The translations under genes and the position numbers were made by a program. This document shows positions 15,858 through 25,088 of a stretch of DNA of 64,000 bases, piece after piece. Position 1 is the stretch's first letter. The number at the start of each line of letters is the position of its first letter. This DNA comes from a virus. Below the pieces are notes generated by a model. The model had not been told where the DNA came from, made no database searches, and saw nothing but the letters and a program-made list of their open reading frames with translations. The stretch covers positions 1 to 64,000 of the IMG/VR virus record IMGVR_UViG_3300033182_000157. The stretch is one strand, 5' to 3'.

Positions 15858-16736
15858 ATGTCGTTCAAAAAAACACTAAGTTCAGTACAGAGTACAGCAA
15901 GTACAGTTTCAAAAGGTCTACGACTAGGAAACCAACTTGCGGCTGACGTTAAATCAGGAAACGTAGGACGTATTCTTAGAACAGGATCAAAATTAGTAGG
16001 GCTATTTAATGGCAGTGATAGCGGTAGTGCAACAGCATCGTTTCCAAGTTTAGGAGGAGATTGGCGTTGTAGACTTTCAATGCCTTCGCATCCTTTATAT
16101 TCGTCTAGTCCTGTACTAAGTCCTATAAGACAAAGTAACGGACTTGTTTGGCCATATACTCCAACAGTGTCAATCATACATTCTGCTCAATATAATCCTA
16201 TATCACATACACATACAAACTATCCATTCCAGGCATACAGAAACAGTACAGTTGATCAAATCAACGTTAACGGTCAGTTTTTTGTCGAAACTGAAGAAGA
16301 AGGCAAGTATTGGATTGCTATGTTACACTTCTTACGTAGTGTTACTAAAATGGCGTATGGTAATAATAATGGTGACATACAAGGTTCTCCGCCACCAGTG
16401 ATGCGTTTCAGCGGTTATGGTGACTATGTATTTAACAATGTACCGGTTGTCGTCCAGCAATTTACGATTGACTTATCACCAGACACTGATTACATTAGTG
16501 TTAATGTTGACAGCGGAGCAGGAAATGCGTTTAAAGAAATAACTTCTGCTATTAGGTCGATAGCCGGAGGCAGTATTCCTAGTTTTGGCGGCGGCGGTGG
16601 TGGCCAAGTACACGTTCCTATCTCAAGTTTAGTTAACGTTACATTAGTACCTGCGTACAGCAGAAGAGAACAAGCCAAATTTAGTTTGAAAGATTTTGTT
16701 AATGGTGGTCTTGTTAAAGGTGGAGGCTACATTTAA
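15858..16736 (+). CDS. gp48: Baseplate tail-tube cap/initiator, gp48/gp54-like
   Basis: This protein caps the baseplate hub and starts tail-tube growth. The central block from residue 93 onward (GLVWPYTPTVSIIHSAQYN, then the run PISHTHTNYPFQAY) continues with FVETEEEGKYWIAMLHFLRS and GYGDYVFNNVPVVVQQFTID, a tail-tube-like beta fold. A glycine-rich linker (SFGGGGGG near residue 243) precedes the C-terminal VPAYSRREQAKFSLKDFVNG. The length is 292 residues (T4 gp48 has 364, gp54 has 320). AAAGGAG is well placed before the ATG and the stop overlaps the gp53 start (TAATG). The choice between gp48 and gp54 is uncertain because only one such gene is present here. Confidence 0.8.
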   Translation: MSFKKTLSSVQSTASTVSKGLRLGNQLAADVKSGNVGRILRTGSKLVGLFNGSDSGSATASFPSLGGDWRCRLSMPSHPLYSSSPVLSPIRQSNGLVWPYTPTVSIIHSAQYNPISHTHTNYPFQAYRNSTVDQINVNGQFFVETEEEGKYWIAMLHFLRSVTKMAYGNNNGDIQGSPPPVMRFSGYGDYVFNNVPVVVQQFTIDLSPDTDYISVNVDSGAGNAFKEITSAIRSIAGGSIPSFGGGGGGQVHVPISSLVNVTLVPAYSRREQAKFSLKDFVNGGLVKGGGYI

Positions 16737-17041
16737 TGGCAGTAGAATATAAAGATTCAAGTCCTTGGGGAAGAACACCTTTCAATACTGACGGACACTT
16801 AGGCATTTTTAAAATTCGCCCAGTGCCGGCAGAAGATGATGATTTCTTATATGAAATTGAACCTCAGTACATTTATAGACCAGATTTGTTGTCATACGAC
16901 ATTTACGGTACCCCAAAATTATGGTGGGTATTTCAGCAACGTAATATGGATACACTTCAAGATCCTGTTTTTGATTTTACGCCAGGAGTAAAGATTTATT
17001 TGCCAAAAAAAGATAATTTACTGCAAGTATTAGGAGTATAA
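16736..17041 (+). CDS. gp53: Baseplate wedge protein gp53
   Basis: A 101-residue wedge component. It is recognised from YIYRPDLLSYDIYGTPKLWW (residues 45-64) followed by VFQQRNMDTLQDPVFDFTPG, a highly characteristic run for gp53 of marine T4-like phages with a LysM-like fold. T4 gp53 is 196 residues, so this is the short form. Its start overlaps the stop of the tube-cap gene and the next gene begins three bases after its stop. Confidence 0.9.
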   Translation: MAVEYKDSSPWGRTPFNTDGHLGIFKIRPVPAEDDDFLYEIEPQYIYRPDLLSYDIYGTPKLWWVFQQRNMDTLQDPVFDFTPGVKIYLPKKDNLLQVLGV

Positions 17042-17044
17042 TCT

Positions 17045-19747
17045 ATGGCAAGACCAACGGTTGACACACTATTACATGGAATCAACAAAGTAGAGAACAG
17101 TTTATCTGATCTAAAGTCTGTTGGCTCTGTTAGTAATGCTGTTGAAACAGTTAAAAATGTTGCTAACCTTGCTAATAATATTAAAGCATCTACTGAGGCA
17201 CTAGTTACAGATGCTAAGTCTTTGCTTAACGGAAGTCTTACTGGTAAAGGTGCTCTAGTAAACTTTTTAAACGGCACTAATATTTTTTCAAGTGTTAGAC
17301 CTAATGTGTTACATCAGTTTAGAACATACAACTATATTTTTACGTTAAGTTGTTTAACTAAAGAAGAATTAAATGATCCGCTCGGATCGTATCGTTCTAA
17401 CCCTCCTAAAATTGTTGTTTGTCGTAGCGGCGGCGGCACAGCAAACAAAGTAAAAACAGTATACGAAGGTAAAGGGCATGTTGAGTACTTTATTGACAAT
17501 GTAGAATTAACAAATACAATGCAAAATACTAGGGGTGTTGGTTCAACATCTGCGCATAGTATTTTCTTTGACGTTACTGAACCATATAGTATGGGATTGT
17601 TTTTACAAACACTACATCTTGCTGCTCAACAAGCAGGATATACAAATTATCTTGAAGCACCATTTTTATTAAGTATTGAATTTGTTGGTAATGTTGATGA
17701 CGGGTCGATGCGTAGTATACCAGAATGCAAAAGGTATATTCCAATTAGACTTTACGAAGCAAAAATGAATGTAACAGAAGCAGGCACACGTTATGCTGTG
17801 CGAGCAAACCCTTACAATCATATAGCAACAACAGACCAAGTTAACAAAGCTAATCAGTCAATATCCTTTTCAGGAGAAACTGTACACGATGTTTTACAAA
17901 AAGGTGAAAACAGTTTACAAATTGCCTTAAACAAAAGATTTAGAACACAACGAGAACAGCAGCCTAATCTTGTAGTTGATGAAATTTTTATTGTACTACC
18001 AAAAGACCTTGCTGCTTCATCGCTAACCGGTAGTAAGTCGCCTGGCGACTCAGAAAAAACAGGTGATATTGATGCGGCAAAAGCCAGTCCTGGTGAATTA
18101 TTAAGTACATTAAAAAATGCCGCGAGTGTTGTTGACAATGCGGTAGGACAAGTTTCACAAAATTTATCTGCTTGGAGTACACAGGCACCAGCATTAGGAT
18201 CGATTTTTAACGACTTAGGAAGTATTACAGATATTTCAGCAGCAGCAATCGATACAGTTAGTGCTATACAAGATTTAGCAAGTGATAAAAAGTCAGTTCT
18301 TAGTAAAGCAATTGGAAAAATATCTGGAGCACCGGCACCTAAATCATTAGGCGAAGCAAAAAAGAAAAAAGCAGAAGCAACAGACGATATTAAAGAAAGA
18401 CAATCTGGTGCTAGTGATTTCTTAATTGGCGGTGTAAAGACAACACGTGAAGGCGAGTTTGGTAATCTTGTACAAGAAGATAGCACAGTAAATGCTATTG
18501 GTTTGGCCAAAATGGGATTTGACGTAACAAGTGCTGGCGCAGGCCCTTCACCTAAAGCAAACGAAGTGTACGATAAAGAAACTAAGACTATGAGCCGCGC
18601 CCAAGTTAGCATTGACCCTGGTAAACGAGAATTTAAGTTTCCAGCAGGATCAAAAATAACTGATATGATTGAAGAAGTTATAATAAACTCTGAATGGGGC
18701 AAAAAGTTTTTAGAACGTAAAGACGACAAAGGAATGATTGATTGGTTCTCAATAGATCCACAAGTGTTTATCAACCCAGGCAAGAATGATGCTGATCAAG
18801 GTCAAATGGGTAAAGTTTATGTATATCGTGTTATACCAGCAAAAGTACACTCAAGCATATTTAAAAAGCCAGGAGCAAAAGGCTTTGGATATAATAAGAT
18901 TGCTCCGTTAGTAAGAAAAAAATACGATTACATCTATACAGGTTTAAACAATGACATATTAGACTTTAACATTGAATATAACTTGGCATTTGTTAATGCT
19001 GTTCCTTCAGATATGGGTAATAATAGTGACGCTCCGTCTTCTATGAAAACAGTAGAAGATAAAGACGCAGTAGAATTATCCAAAGGGGAAGTATCAAACG
19101 ATCCGCAACAAGCAGTTCCTTCTGTACCAGAACACAAATTAAATGTTAAACAAGGCGGTGTAGCAGGCAACGAAACAACAGAAGTTAGAATTTCACGTTC
19201 ATTCCAAAATGCTCTTGTAAACAGTACTGCTGACTTAGTAGAAGTAGATTTAAGAATTGTAGGTGACCCTTATTTTATAAGTGATAGCGGAATGGGCAAT
19301 TATACTGCTGACTTAGGACCTGTTTCTACAGAGACAGCAGATGGCGCTGCTGATTATCAAAGAACTGAAATTGACATAATGCTTAATTTTAGAACGCCTT
19401 TAGATATTGGCGGCAAAGGCGGCTATTATGAAATGTTAGAAGATACTGTTCCTATTTCACCATTTAGTGGATTATACAAAGTAGTCGAAGTTAAGCATAC
19501 ATTTTCAGAAGGCGAGTTTAATCAAGAGTTACATTTAGTTAGAAGACTTGACCAAGACAAGGATCTTAGTAAGGCTGCTACTAAAAATAATGATTTGGTT
19601 ACTAAGACACAAAAACCAAACGAAGATGTTGTTCCTACAACTAACGAAGCATCGCAAGGCAAGCCTAAAACATCATCAAAGCCTACAGTTACTTCGGGAA
19701 CTGATACATCTAGTAGTATTTTTGGCGATGATCTAGGAGGAGCATAA
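17045..19747 (+). CDS. Large baseplate structural protein, possible gp27-like hub
   Basis: A 900-residue protein between gp53 and gp5. The N-terminal 85 residues are helical, and residues 88-320 look like a beta-rich tail-hub domain. Residues about 345-480 are Ala/Ser/Lys-rich and probably a flexible insert. The C-terminal 250 residues again look like a hub domain and end in FSGLYKVVEVKHTFSEGEF followed by NQELHLVRRLD, a pattern of gp27-type and other tail hub proteins. The T4 hub protein gp27 (391 residues) binds gp5, and this gene directly precedes gp5 by three bases. Equivalence to gp27 is inferred; the structural role is well supported. Confidence 0.8.
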   Translation: MARPTVDTLLHGINKVENSLSDLKSVGSVSNAVETVKNVANLANNIKASTEALVTDAKSLLNGSLTGKGALVNFLNGTNIFSSVRPNVLHQFRTYNYIFTLSCLTKEELNDPLGSYRSNPPKIVVCRSGGGTANKVKTVYEGKGHVEYFIDNVELTNTMQNTRGVGSTSAHSIFFDVTEPYSMGLFLQTLHLAAQQAGYTNYLEAPFLLSIEFVGNVDDGSMRSIPECKRYIPIRLYEAKMNVTEAGTRYAVRANPYNHIATTDQVNKANQSISFSGETVHDVLQKGENSLQIALNKRFRTQREQQPNLVVDEIFIVLPKDLAASSLTGSKSPGDSEKTGDIDAAKASPGELLSTLKNAASVVDNAVGQVSQNLSAWSTQAPALGSIFNDLGSITDISAAAIDTVSAIQDLASDKKSVLSKAIGKISGAPAPKSLGEAKKKKAEATDDIKERQSGASDFLIGGVKTTREGEFGNLVQEDSTVNAIGLAKMGFDVTSAGAGPSPKANEVYDKETKTMSRAQVSIDPGKREFKFPAGSKITDMIEEVIINSEWGKKFLERKDDKGMIDWFSIDPQVFINPGKNDADQGQMGKVYVYRVIPAKVHSSIFKKPGAKGFGYNKIAPLVRKKYDYIYTGLNNDILDFNIEYNLAFVNAVPSDMGNNSDAPSSMKTVEDKDAVELSKGEVSNDPQQAVPSVPEHKLNVKQGGVAGNETTEVRISRSFQNALVNSTADLVEVDLRIVGDPYFISDSGMGNYTADLGPVSTETADGAADYQRTEIDIMLNFRTPLDIGGKGGYYEMLEDTVPISPFSGLYKVVEVKHTFSEGEFNQELHLVRRLDQDKDLSKAATKNNDLVTKTQKPNEDVVPTTNEASQGKPKTSSKPTVTSGTDTSSSIFGDDLGGA

Positions 19748-19750
19748 TAA

Positions 19751-21100
19751 GTGGCAGAAATTAGACGTAGTCCATATCAAGCAAGTTTTCCAAAAGACGC
19801 AGGTCCTTATAGAGCAACTGTGATTAAACATCTTGATGGCGGCTATATGGGACGCTTAAGAGTTAGTTTACGTAAAACTACAGAAGCAGGTGATCCTTTA
19901 GGTAATGAAGAAGCAGCATACGATGTTGCTTATCTAAGTCCTTTCTACGGAACAACAGGTGGCAAGCAATACTTGTCAAAAAATAAAGATTACAACAGCA
20001 CACAAAAAGCATATGGCTTTTGGATGGTACCACCTGATGTTGGCACAGATGTTCTTGTAATTTTTACAGAAGGTGTTAAAAAAGAAGGTTTTTGGATTGG
20101 TTGTATTCAGTCTGAATATATTAACATGACAGTACCAGGCGTTGCTCCAGCAACTGACACTCGTTGGAAAGAAAATGAGCCCGGCGATATTACAGGTAAG
20201 CGTTTGCCATCAGGTGAAATTAACACACTGTTAGAAGATAATAAACCTAACTCAGATCCAACAAAAATTAAACGTCCTTATCATCCACATCAAACAGCAT
20301 TTTTAAAAGAACAAGGGTTGCTAGATGACTGGGTACGTGGCACAACAACTTCTAGTGCTAGACGTGATATGCCAAGTATGGTATTTGGTATTTCAACTCC
20401 GGGTCCTATTGATAAATCAGACGGTGCTCCCAAAGGTAGATATGGATCAAATACAGACGCAGTTTTAAAACCAGTTAGTAGATTAGGTGGTACTAGTTTT
20501 GTAATGGATGACGGTGACGAAACACTTGTAAGAAAAGCACCAGCAAGTGAAGCACCGCCAGAATACGATGTAAAAAGTGATTATAATTTACCTCACAACG
20601 AACTTGTAAGAATACGTACTAGAACAGGCCATCAGATATTATTACACAATACAGAAGATTTGATTTATATTGGTAATGCTAGAGGCACTACTTGGGTTGA
20701 ACTAACATCTAACGGTAAGATAGACATTTATGCTAAAGACAGCATTAGTATGCATACAGAAAACGATTTAAACATTACTGCTGGCAGAGATATTAATCTA
20801 AAAGCAGGCGGAAATGTAAACACAAATGCTGGCGCAAGTATACTAGAAACATCAGTAGGAACTAACGAAACTAAAGCAGGTGGAAATATTGTTGAAACTG
20901 CTCCTAATATTCATATGAATGGACCAGAAGCAACTGAAGCACCGCAACCGCACAGAGTACCGCAACACGAACCGTGGAGCGGGCACGAAAACTTAAACCC
21001 AGCAGGACATACTCCTGATAAAACACAAGGAACTACTACACCAAAACCAGAAGAAGGAGAGTTACCAATTATCCCAGACACGTTTAGAAAGGGTGTATAA
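19751..21100 (+). CDS. gp5: Baseplate spike protein gp5, without lysozyme domain
   Basis: Central puncturing device of the tail. The start is GTG, with AGGAGG eight bases before it. Residues about 18-130 form an OB-fold (YRATVIKHLDGGYMGRLRVS; GFWMVPPDVGTDVLVIF; GFWIGCI). Residues about 283-400 are the needle-like beta-helix, with repeated short units such as NDLNITAGRDINLKAGGNVN. T4 gp5 has 575 residues and carries a lysozyme between these two parts. Here the 450-residue chain has only a polar linker there and I see no lysozyme catalytic motif. The Pro-rich C-terminus (400-449) follows the helix. Confidence 0.9.
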   Translation: MAEIRRSPYQASFPKDAGPYRATVIKHLDGGYMGRLRVSLRKTTEAGDPLGNEEAAYDVAYLSPFYGTTGGKQYLSKNKDYNSTQKAYGFWMVPPDVGTDVLVIFTEGVKKEGFWIGCIQSEYINMTVPGVAPATDTRWKENEPGDITGKRLPSGEINTLLEDNKPNSDPTKIKRPYHPHQTAFLKEQGLLDDWVRGTTTSSARRDMPSMVFGISTPGPIDKSDGAPKGRYGSNTDAVLKPVSRLGGTSFVMDDGDETLVRKAPASEAPPEYDVKSDYNLPHNELVRIRTRTGHQILLHNTEDLIYIGNARGTTWVELTSNGKIDIYAKDSISMHTENDLNITAGRDINLKAGGNVNTNAGASILETSVGTNETKAGGNIVETAPNIHMNGPEATEAPQPHRVPQHEPWSGHENLNPAGHTPDKTQGTTTPKPEEGELPIIPDTFRKGV

Positions 21101-21118
21101 AACAAGGTAAATATTGTT

Positions 21119-21556
21119 ATGGCTAAGAGACTTTACAAAGACGTTGTTGTCAAATCAAATAAAGTACAAGAAGACCCTGTAGTTAGCAAAGCATACAGGG
21201 GGTTATCTACTGTCGGCAGACGTTCAGGTGAAACAACAGTCTACGACTTGGCCTTAATTAAACAAGATTTGCTAAACAACTTTCATATCCGTCAAGGCGA
21301 AAAATTAGAAAATCCAGAATTTGGAACAATTATTTGGGACGTTTTGTTTGAACCTTTAACAGACGAAGTAAAGGAAGTTATAGCAGAAAATGTTACTGAG
21401 ATTATTAACTATGATCCAAGAATACAGGTAGAAAGTGTAGTCGTTGACGAATACGAATCAGGCATTATTATTGAGTGCGAATTAAAATACTTGCCATACA
21501 ACATTGTAGAGCAGTTAGTTTTTAGATTCGACGAAGATAACGGATTACTGAATTAA
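21119..21556 (+). CDS. gp25: Baseplate wedge protein gp25
   Basis: Wedge and sheath-initiating protein of the gp25/W family. The pattern DLALIKQDLLNNFHIRQGEK at residues 41-60, then NPEFGTIIWDVLFEPL and the EIINYDPRI region near 99, is the family core; the E-NPEFG-I segment is especially typical. The length of 145 residues is close to T4 gp25 (132). It follows gp5 by 18 bases and precedes gp6, the usual order in this phage group. Confidence 0.93.
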   Translation: MAKRLYKDVVVKSNKVQEDPVVSKAYRGLSTVGRRSGETTVYDLALIKQDLLNNFHIRQGEKLENPEFGTIIWDVLFEPLTDEVKEVIAENVTEIINYDPRIQVESVVVDEYESGIIIECELKYLPYNIVEQLVFRFDEDNGLLN

Positions 21557-21576
21557 CTACGCACTTTTCTCAATCA

Positions 21577-21585
21577 AATAAATAC
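21577..21585 (+). promoter_or_regulatory. Late-type promoter element AATAAATAC before gp6
   Basis: AATAAATAC lies 30 bases before the gp6 ATG, in a 58-base gap that interrupts an otherwise closely packed operon. It is identical to four other elements of the window and resembles the T4 late consensus TATAAATA. Confidence 0.65.
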
Positions 21586-21614
21586 TATTAAGAAAATGGC
21601 AAGGTACCAATAAT

Positions 21615-24600
21615 ATGTCAACTACGAACAGACAAAACAGATTATTAGTTGCTGAAGATTGGAAGAGAATCTATCAGAGCTACCAAAACGCAGACTTTAA
21701 GTCATACGACTTCGACAATTTAAGAAGGGCGATGATTAACTATTTGCGTCAAAACTATCCAGAAGATTTTAACGATTACATTGAAAGTTCAGAATACCTT
21801 GCTCTTATTGATCTTATTGCTTTCTTAGGTCAAAACATTTCTTTCCGTGTTGACTTAAACGCTCGTGAAAACTTTTTAGAATTAGCAGAACGTAGAGATT
21901 CAGTACTACGTATTGCTCGTATGTTGTCATACAATCCTAAGCGTAATAAAGCAGCAAACGGATTGCTACGTTTAGAAACTGTACAAACTACAGAAACTGT
22001 ATATGATAGTAATGGCACAAATTTAAGTAATGTTACAGTAGAATGGAACGATAGTTCAAACCCAGACTGGTACGAGCAGTTTACTAAAGTTCTTAATGCT
22101 GCCTTTACAAAGCGTAATCAAATTGGTTCGCCAATACAACAAGAAAATATTAACAATGTTGCTACAAGTGTTTATAAAGTAAATGCTAATTCAAACAGTG
22201 TGCCTAACTATAGTTTTTCTAAAAACGTAGACGGTAAAAACTTAGCATTTGAGGTTGTAAGTTCAAGAATTACAGACGGAGAAATTTTTGAAGAAACTCC
22301 GTTGCCAGGAAACAATCTAAGTATTCTTTACAGAGACGACGGCGCAGGCGCAGGAAGTGCTAATACAGGATTCTTTGTACACTTCCGCCAAGGCACATTA
22401 CAAACAGCAGATTTTTCAATTACTAATCCAAGTAATAACCAAGTAGTTGCTCTTGATGTTGAAAACATTAACAACGATGATTTATGGTTATATCAACTTG
22501 ATTCAAATGGCAGCGAACAAAGTCTATGGACTAAGGTAGATGCTATTGAAGGTAATAATGTTGTTTACAACTCAATTAACAAAAATATTAGAAACATTTA
22601 CTTTCCACAAACAAGAGTTGGTGATAGAGTAAACTTAGTATTCAGTGACGGCGTGTTCGGTAACTTGCCTAAAGGCAATTTTAGAAGTTACTACAGAACT
22701 TCTACAAATGCTTCATATACTATTGCTCCTAAAAACATACAAAATGTAAGTGTACAAATTCAGTATGTAAGTGGAATTGGTAAAATTGAAACAGTAACAC
22801 TAAACTTATCGTTAACTACTACAATTAATAACAGTTCAGTATCTGAAGATAACGAAACTATTAAAACAAATGCTCCAGCGTTATATTACACACAGGGTAG
22901 AATGATTACTGCTGAAGATTATAACGTTGCTCCATTAGCATCAAGTCAAGATATTATTAAAGTAAAAAGTGTAAACAGAACAACAAGTGGTTTTTCAAGA
23001 TACTTTGATTTAATTGATGCTACAGGAAAATATTCTAACACTAATATTTTTGCTACAGACGGTGTTGTATACAGAGAAGAATTTAATGAAAAGATTAATT
23101 TTAGTTTTACTAATAGAACAGAAGTAGAAGATGTAGTATATAATCAAATTGTTCCTATTATTCGTAACAAGAAAACTAGAAACTATTTTTATAAAAACTT
23201 CCCACAAGTTGATATGTCAACATACGATTCAAAGTTTATTAACATAACTGCTGAAACAAACTTGTGTACAGGTTATTTCCAAGATATTAACTTTGGATCA
23301 CCATTTGATGTAGGTCCAATATATGCTACTGGTAACTTTAAATATATTCAACCAGGCGCAATGTGTAAATTTATTGCTCCGGAAGGGTATCACTTTATGT
23401 TAGATCGCAATAACGAACTAATGGCAGGTGAGCCAAATCATCCAGAAGCATCAACATACAAATGGGTTAAAGTTATTAGCGTTGTCGGAGACGGTAAAGG
23501 TAATCTTGAAGGTGTTGATTATACAGGCGTTGTTGATAATGAAGGTACTATTAAGTTTAACGACAATATTCCAACAGGCGCAAAAATTGAAAAGATTGTA
23601 CCTAAGTTTTCACAAGGGTTATTAGATGAAGTTTCTACAAGAGTAGTTGACTTAATCTTTGCTTATAAAAACTTTGGTTTAAGATACGATCAAAATTCTG
23701 CTACTTGGAAAATTATTTTAGAAGATAACTTAAACACAGTTAACGAATTTAGTTTAGGTAAAGCAGGCGACAACACAAATCAAAACTTAGATTCTAGTTG
23801 GTTAATACTTTTTGAAAACAACGGCGAAGTATACACTGTAACTTATAGAAATTTACGTTACATTTTTGAAAGTAAAAAACAAGTACGCTTCTTCTACGAC
23901 AGTTCAGATAAGGTATATGACAGTTCAACAGGAAAAGTAGTTAAAGATCAAATTAAAGTTTTAAACATTAACAACAAGCCGGATCAAACAATTCCATTTA
24001 CTACAGATTATGCTTGGGAAATTATTGCTGAATATAAAGAACCTACGGGTTATATTGATACTAAAAAGATTGAAGTAACTTTTGCTGACTCTGACGATGA
24101 CGGCGTAGTAGACGATCCAGATATCTTTAAACAACTTGTAGCACCAGATACTAATATTATAGAAAAATATATTGTTCAACGTTTAGCAAATAACTTAGAT
24201 AATGTTGAAGAATGGGGATATGTTGATTTTAGTATAGATAATATTTTAACAACTAAGCCAAATACTACTGACGGATTGCCTGAAGGTACTGTAACGGGCG
24301 ATTTGTTTTATATTATAGATACTAATACATTTGAAACTATTAATATGTCTAACGGAAAGTGGTCCATCAACAATAGTTATAGAGCGTTTGTTGGTAGAGA
24401 TGACATGAAGTTCCAATATATTCACTCTGCTGATTATAATCAAAGAATTGACCCAAGTGCTAGTAACATTATTGATGTTTATATGTTAACAAGAAACTAC
24501 GATACAGAGTTTACTAAATGGATTAAAGGTATTAGAACAACCAAACCTTTACCTCCTAGCACAAACCAAATGTATTTTGACTACGGAAAACAACTAGATA

Positions 24601-25088
24601 GTATTAAAAGTTTAAGTGATGAAATTGTTTATCATCCTGTAAGTTACAAAGTATTATTTGGTAGTAAAGCAGATTCAGAGTTACAAGCAAAAGTTAAGAT
24701 TGTAAAAAACAAAGAAGTTGTTATTAGTGACAATGACATTAAGACTAGAGTTATTACTGCTATTGACGAGTTTTTTGATATAGAAAACTGGGACTTTGGC
24801 GACACTTTTTATTGGAGTGAACTAAGTGCTTATATTACATACAACTTAGCACCTGATATTGTTAGTATTGTTATTGTACCAGAAGATGCTAATTCGTCAT
24901 TTGGATCGTTATTCCAAATTAATAGCGAAGGTAACGAAATCTTTAAGAGTGGCGCAACAGTTAATGATGTTGAAATCATTGACGAATTAACTGCTACAAA
25001 ACTAAAAGCACAAGGTTACATTACATATAATTCAAGTGACCTTACTACAATTACTACAGCAGATTTTAACGGAGGAAGTAGTCAATAA
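21615..25088 (+). CDS. gp6: Baseplate wedge protein gp6
   Basis: Ring-forming wedge protein. The N-terminus is diagnostic: FDNLRRAMINYLRQNYPEDF (residues 33-52), then DYIESSEYLALIDLIAFLGQ and RVDLNARENFLELAERRDSV, the start of the gp6/J-like family. The C-terminal 150 residues (from YKVLFGSKADSELQAKVKIV) carry a second conserved domain with ITAIDEFFDIENWDFGDTFY. The length of 1157 residues is nearly twice T4 gp6 (660). The extra part is in the middle (about 450-950) and consists of beta-rich, Asn/Asp-rich sequence. Its stop overlaps the start of the giant gene downstream (ATAATG). Confidence 0.93.
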   Translation: MSTTNRQNRLLVAEDWKRIYQSYQNADFKSYDFDNLRRAMINYLRQNYPEDFNDYIESSEYLALIDLIAFLGQNISFRVDLNARENFLELAERRDSVLRIARMLSYNPKRNKAANGLLRLETVQTTETVYDSNGTNLSNVTVEWNDSSNPDWYEQFTKVLNAAFTKRNQIGSPIQQENINNVATSVYKVNANSNSVPNYSFSKNVDGKNLAFEVVSSRITDGEIFEETPLPGNNLSILYRDDGAGAGSANTGFFVHFRQGTLQTADFSITNPSNNQVVALDVENINNDDLWLYQLDSNGSEQSLWTKVDAIEGNNVVYNSINKNIRNIYFPQTRVGDRVNLVFSDGVFGNLPKGNFRSYYRTSTNASYTIAPKNIQNVSVQIQYVSGIGKIETVTLNLSLTTTINNSSVSEDNETIKTNAPALYYTQGRMITAEDYNVAPLASSQDIIKVKSVNRTTSGFSRYFDLIDATGKYSNTNIFATDGVVYREEFNEKINFSFTNRTEVEDVVYNQIVPIIRNKKTRNYFYKNFPQVDMSTYDSKFINITAETNLCTGYFQDINFGSPFDVGPIYATGNFKYIQPGAMCKFIAPEGYHFMLDRNNELMAGEPNHPEASTYKWVKVISVVGDGKGNLEGVDYTGVVDNEGTIKFNDNIPTGAKIEKIVPKFSQGLLDEVSTRVVDLIFAYKNFGLRYDQNSATWKIILEDNLNTVNEFSLGKAGDNTNQNLDSSWLILFENNGEVYTVTYRNLRYIFESKKQVRFFYDSSDKVYDSSTGKVVKDQIKVLNINNKPDQTIPFTTDYAWEIIAEYKEPTGYIDTKKIEVTFADSDDDGVVDDPDIFKQLVAPDTNIIEKYIVQRLANNLDNVEEWGYVDFSIDNILTTKPNTTDGLPEGTVTGDLFYIIDTNTFETINMSNGKWSINNSYRAFVGRDDMKFQYIHSADYNQRIDPSASNIIDVYMLTRNYDTEFTKWIKGIRTTKPLPPSTNQMYFDYGKQLDSIKSLSDEIVYHPVSYKVLFGSKADSELQAKVKIVKNKEVVISDNDIKTRVITAIDEFFDIENWDFGDTFYWSELSAYITYNLAPDIVSIVIVPEDANSSFGSLFQINSEGNEIFKSGATVNDVEIIDELTATKLKAQGYITYNSSDLTTITTADFNGGSSQ

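Noticed and set aside
17854-18783. 309-codon minus-strand open frame inside the hub-like gene
   Set aside because: It is antisense to a well-supported 900-residue gene, with no start signal and no recognisable domain.
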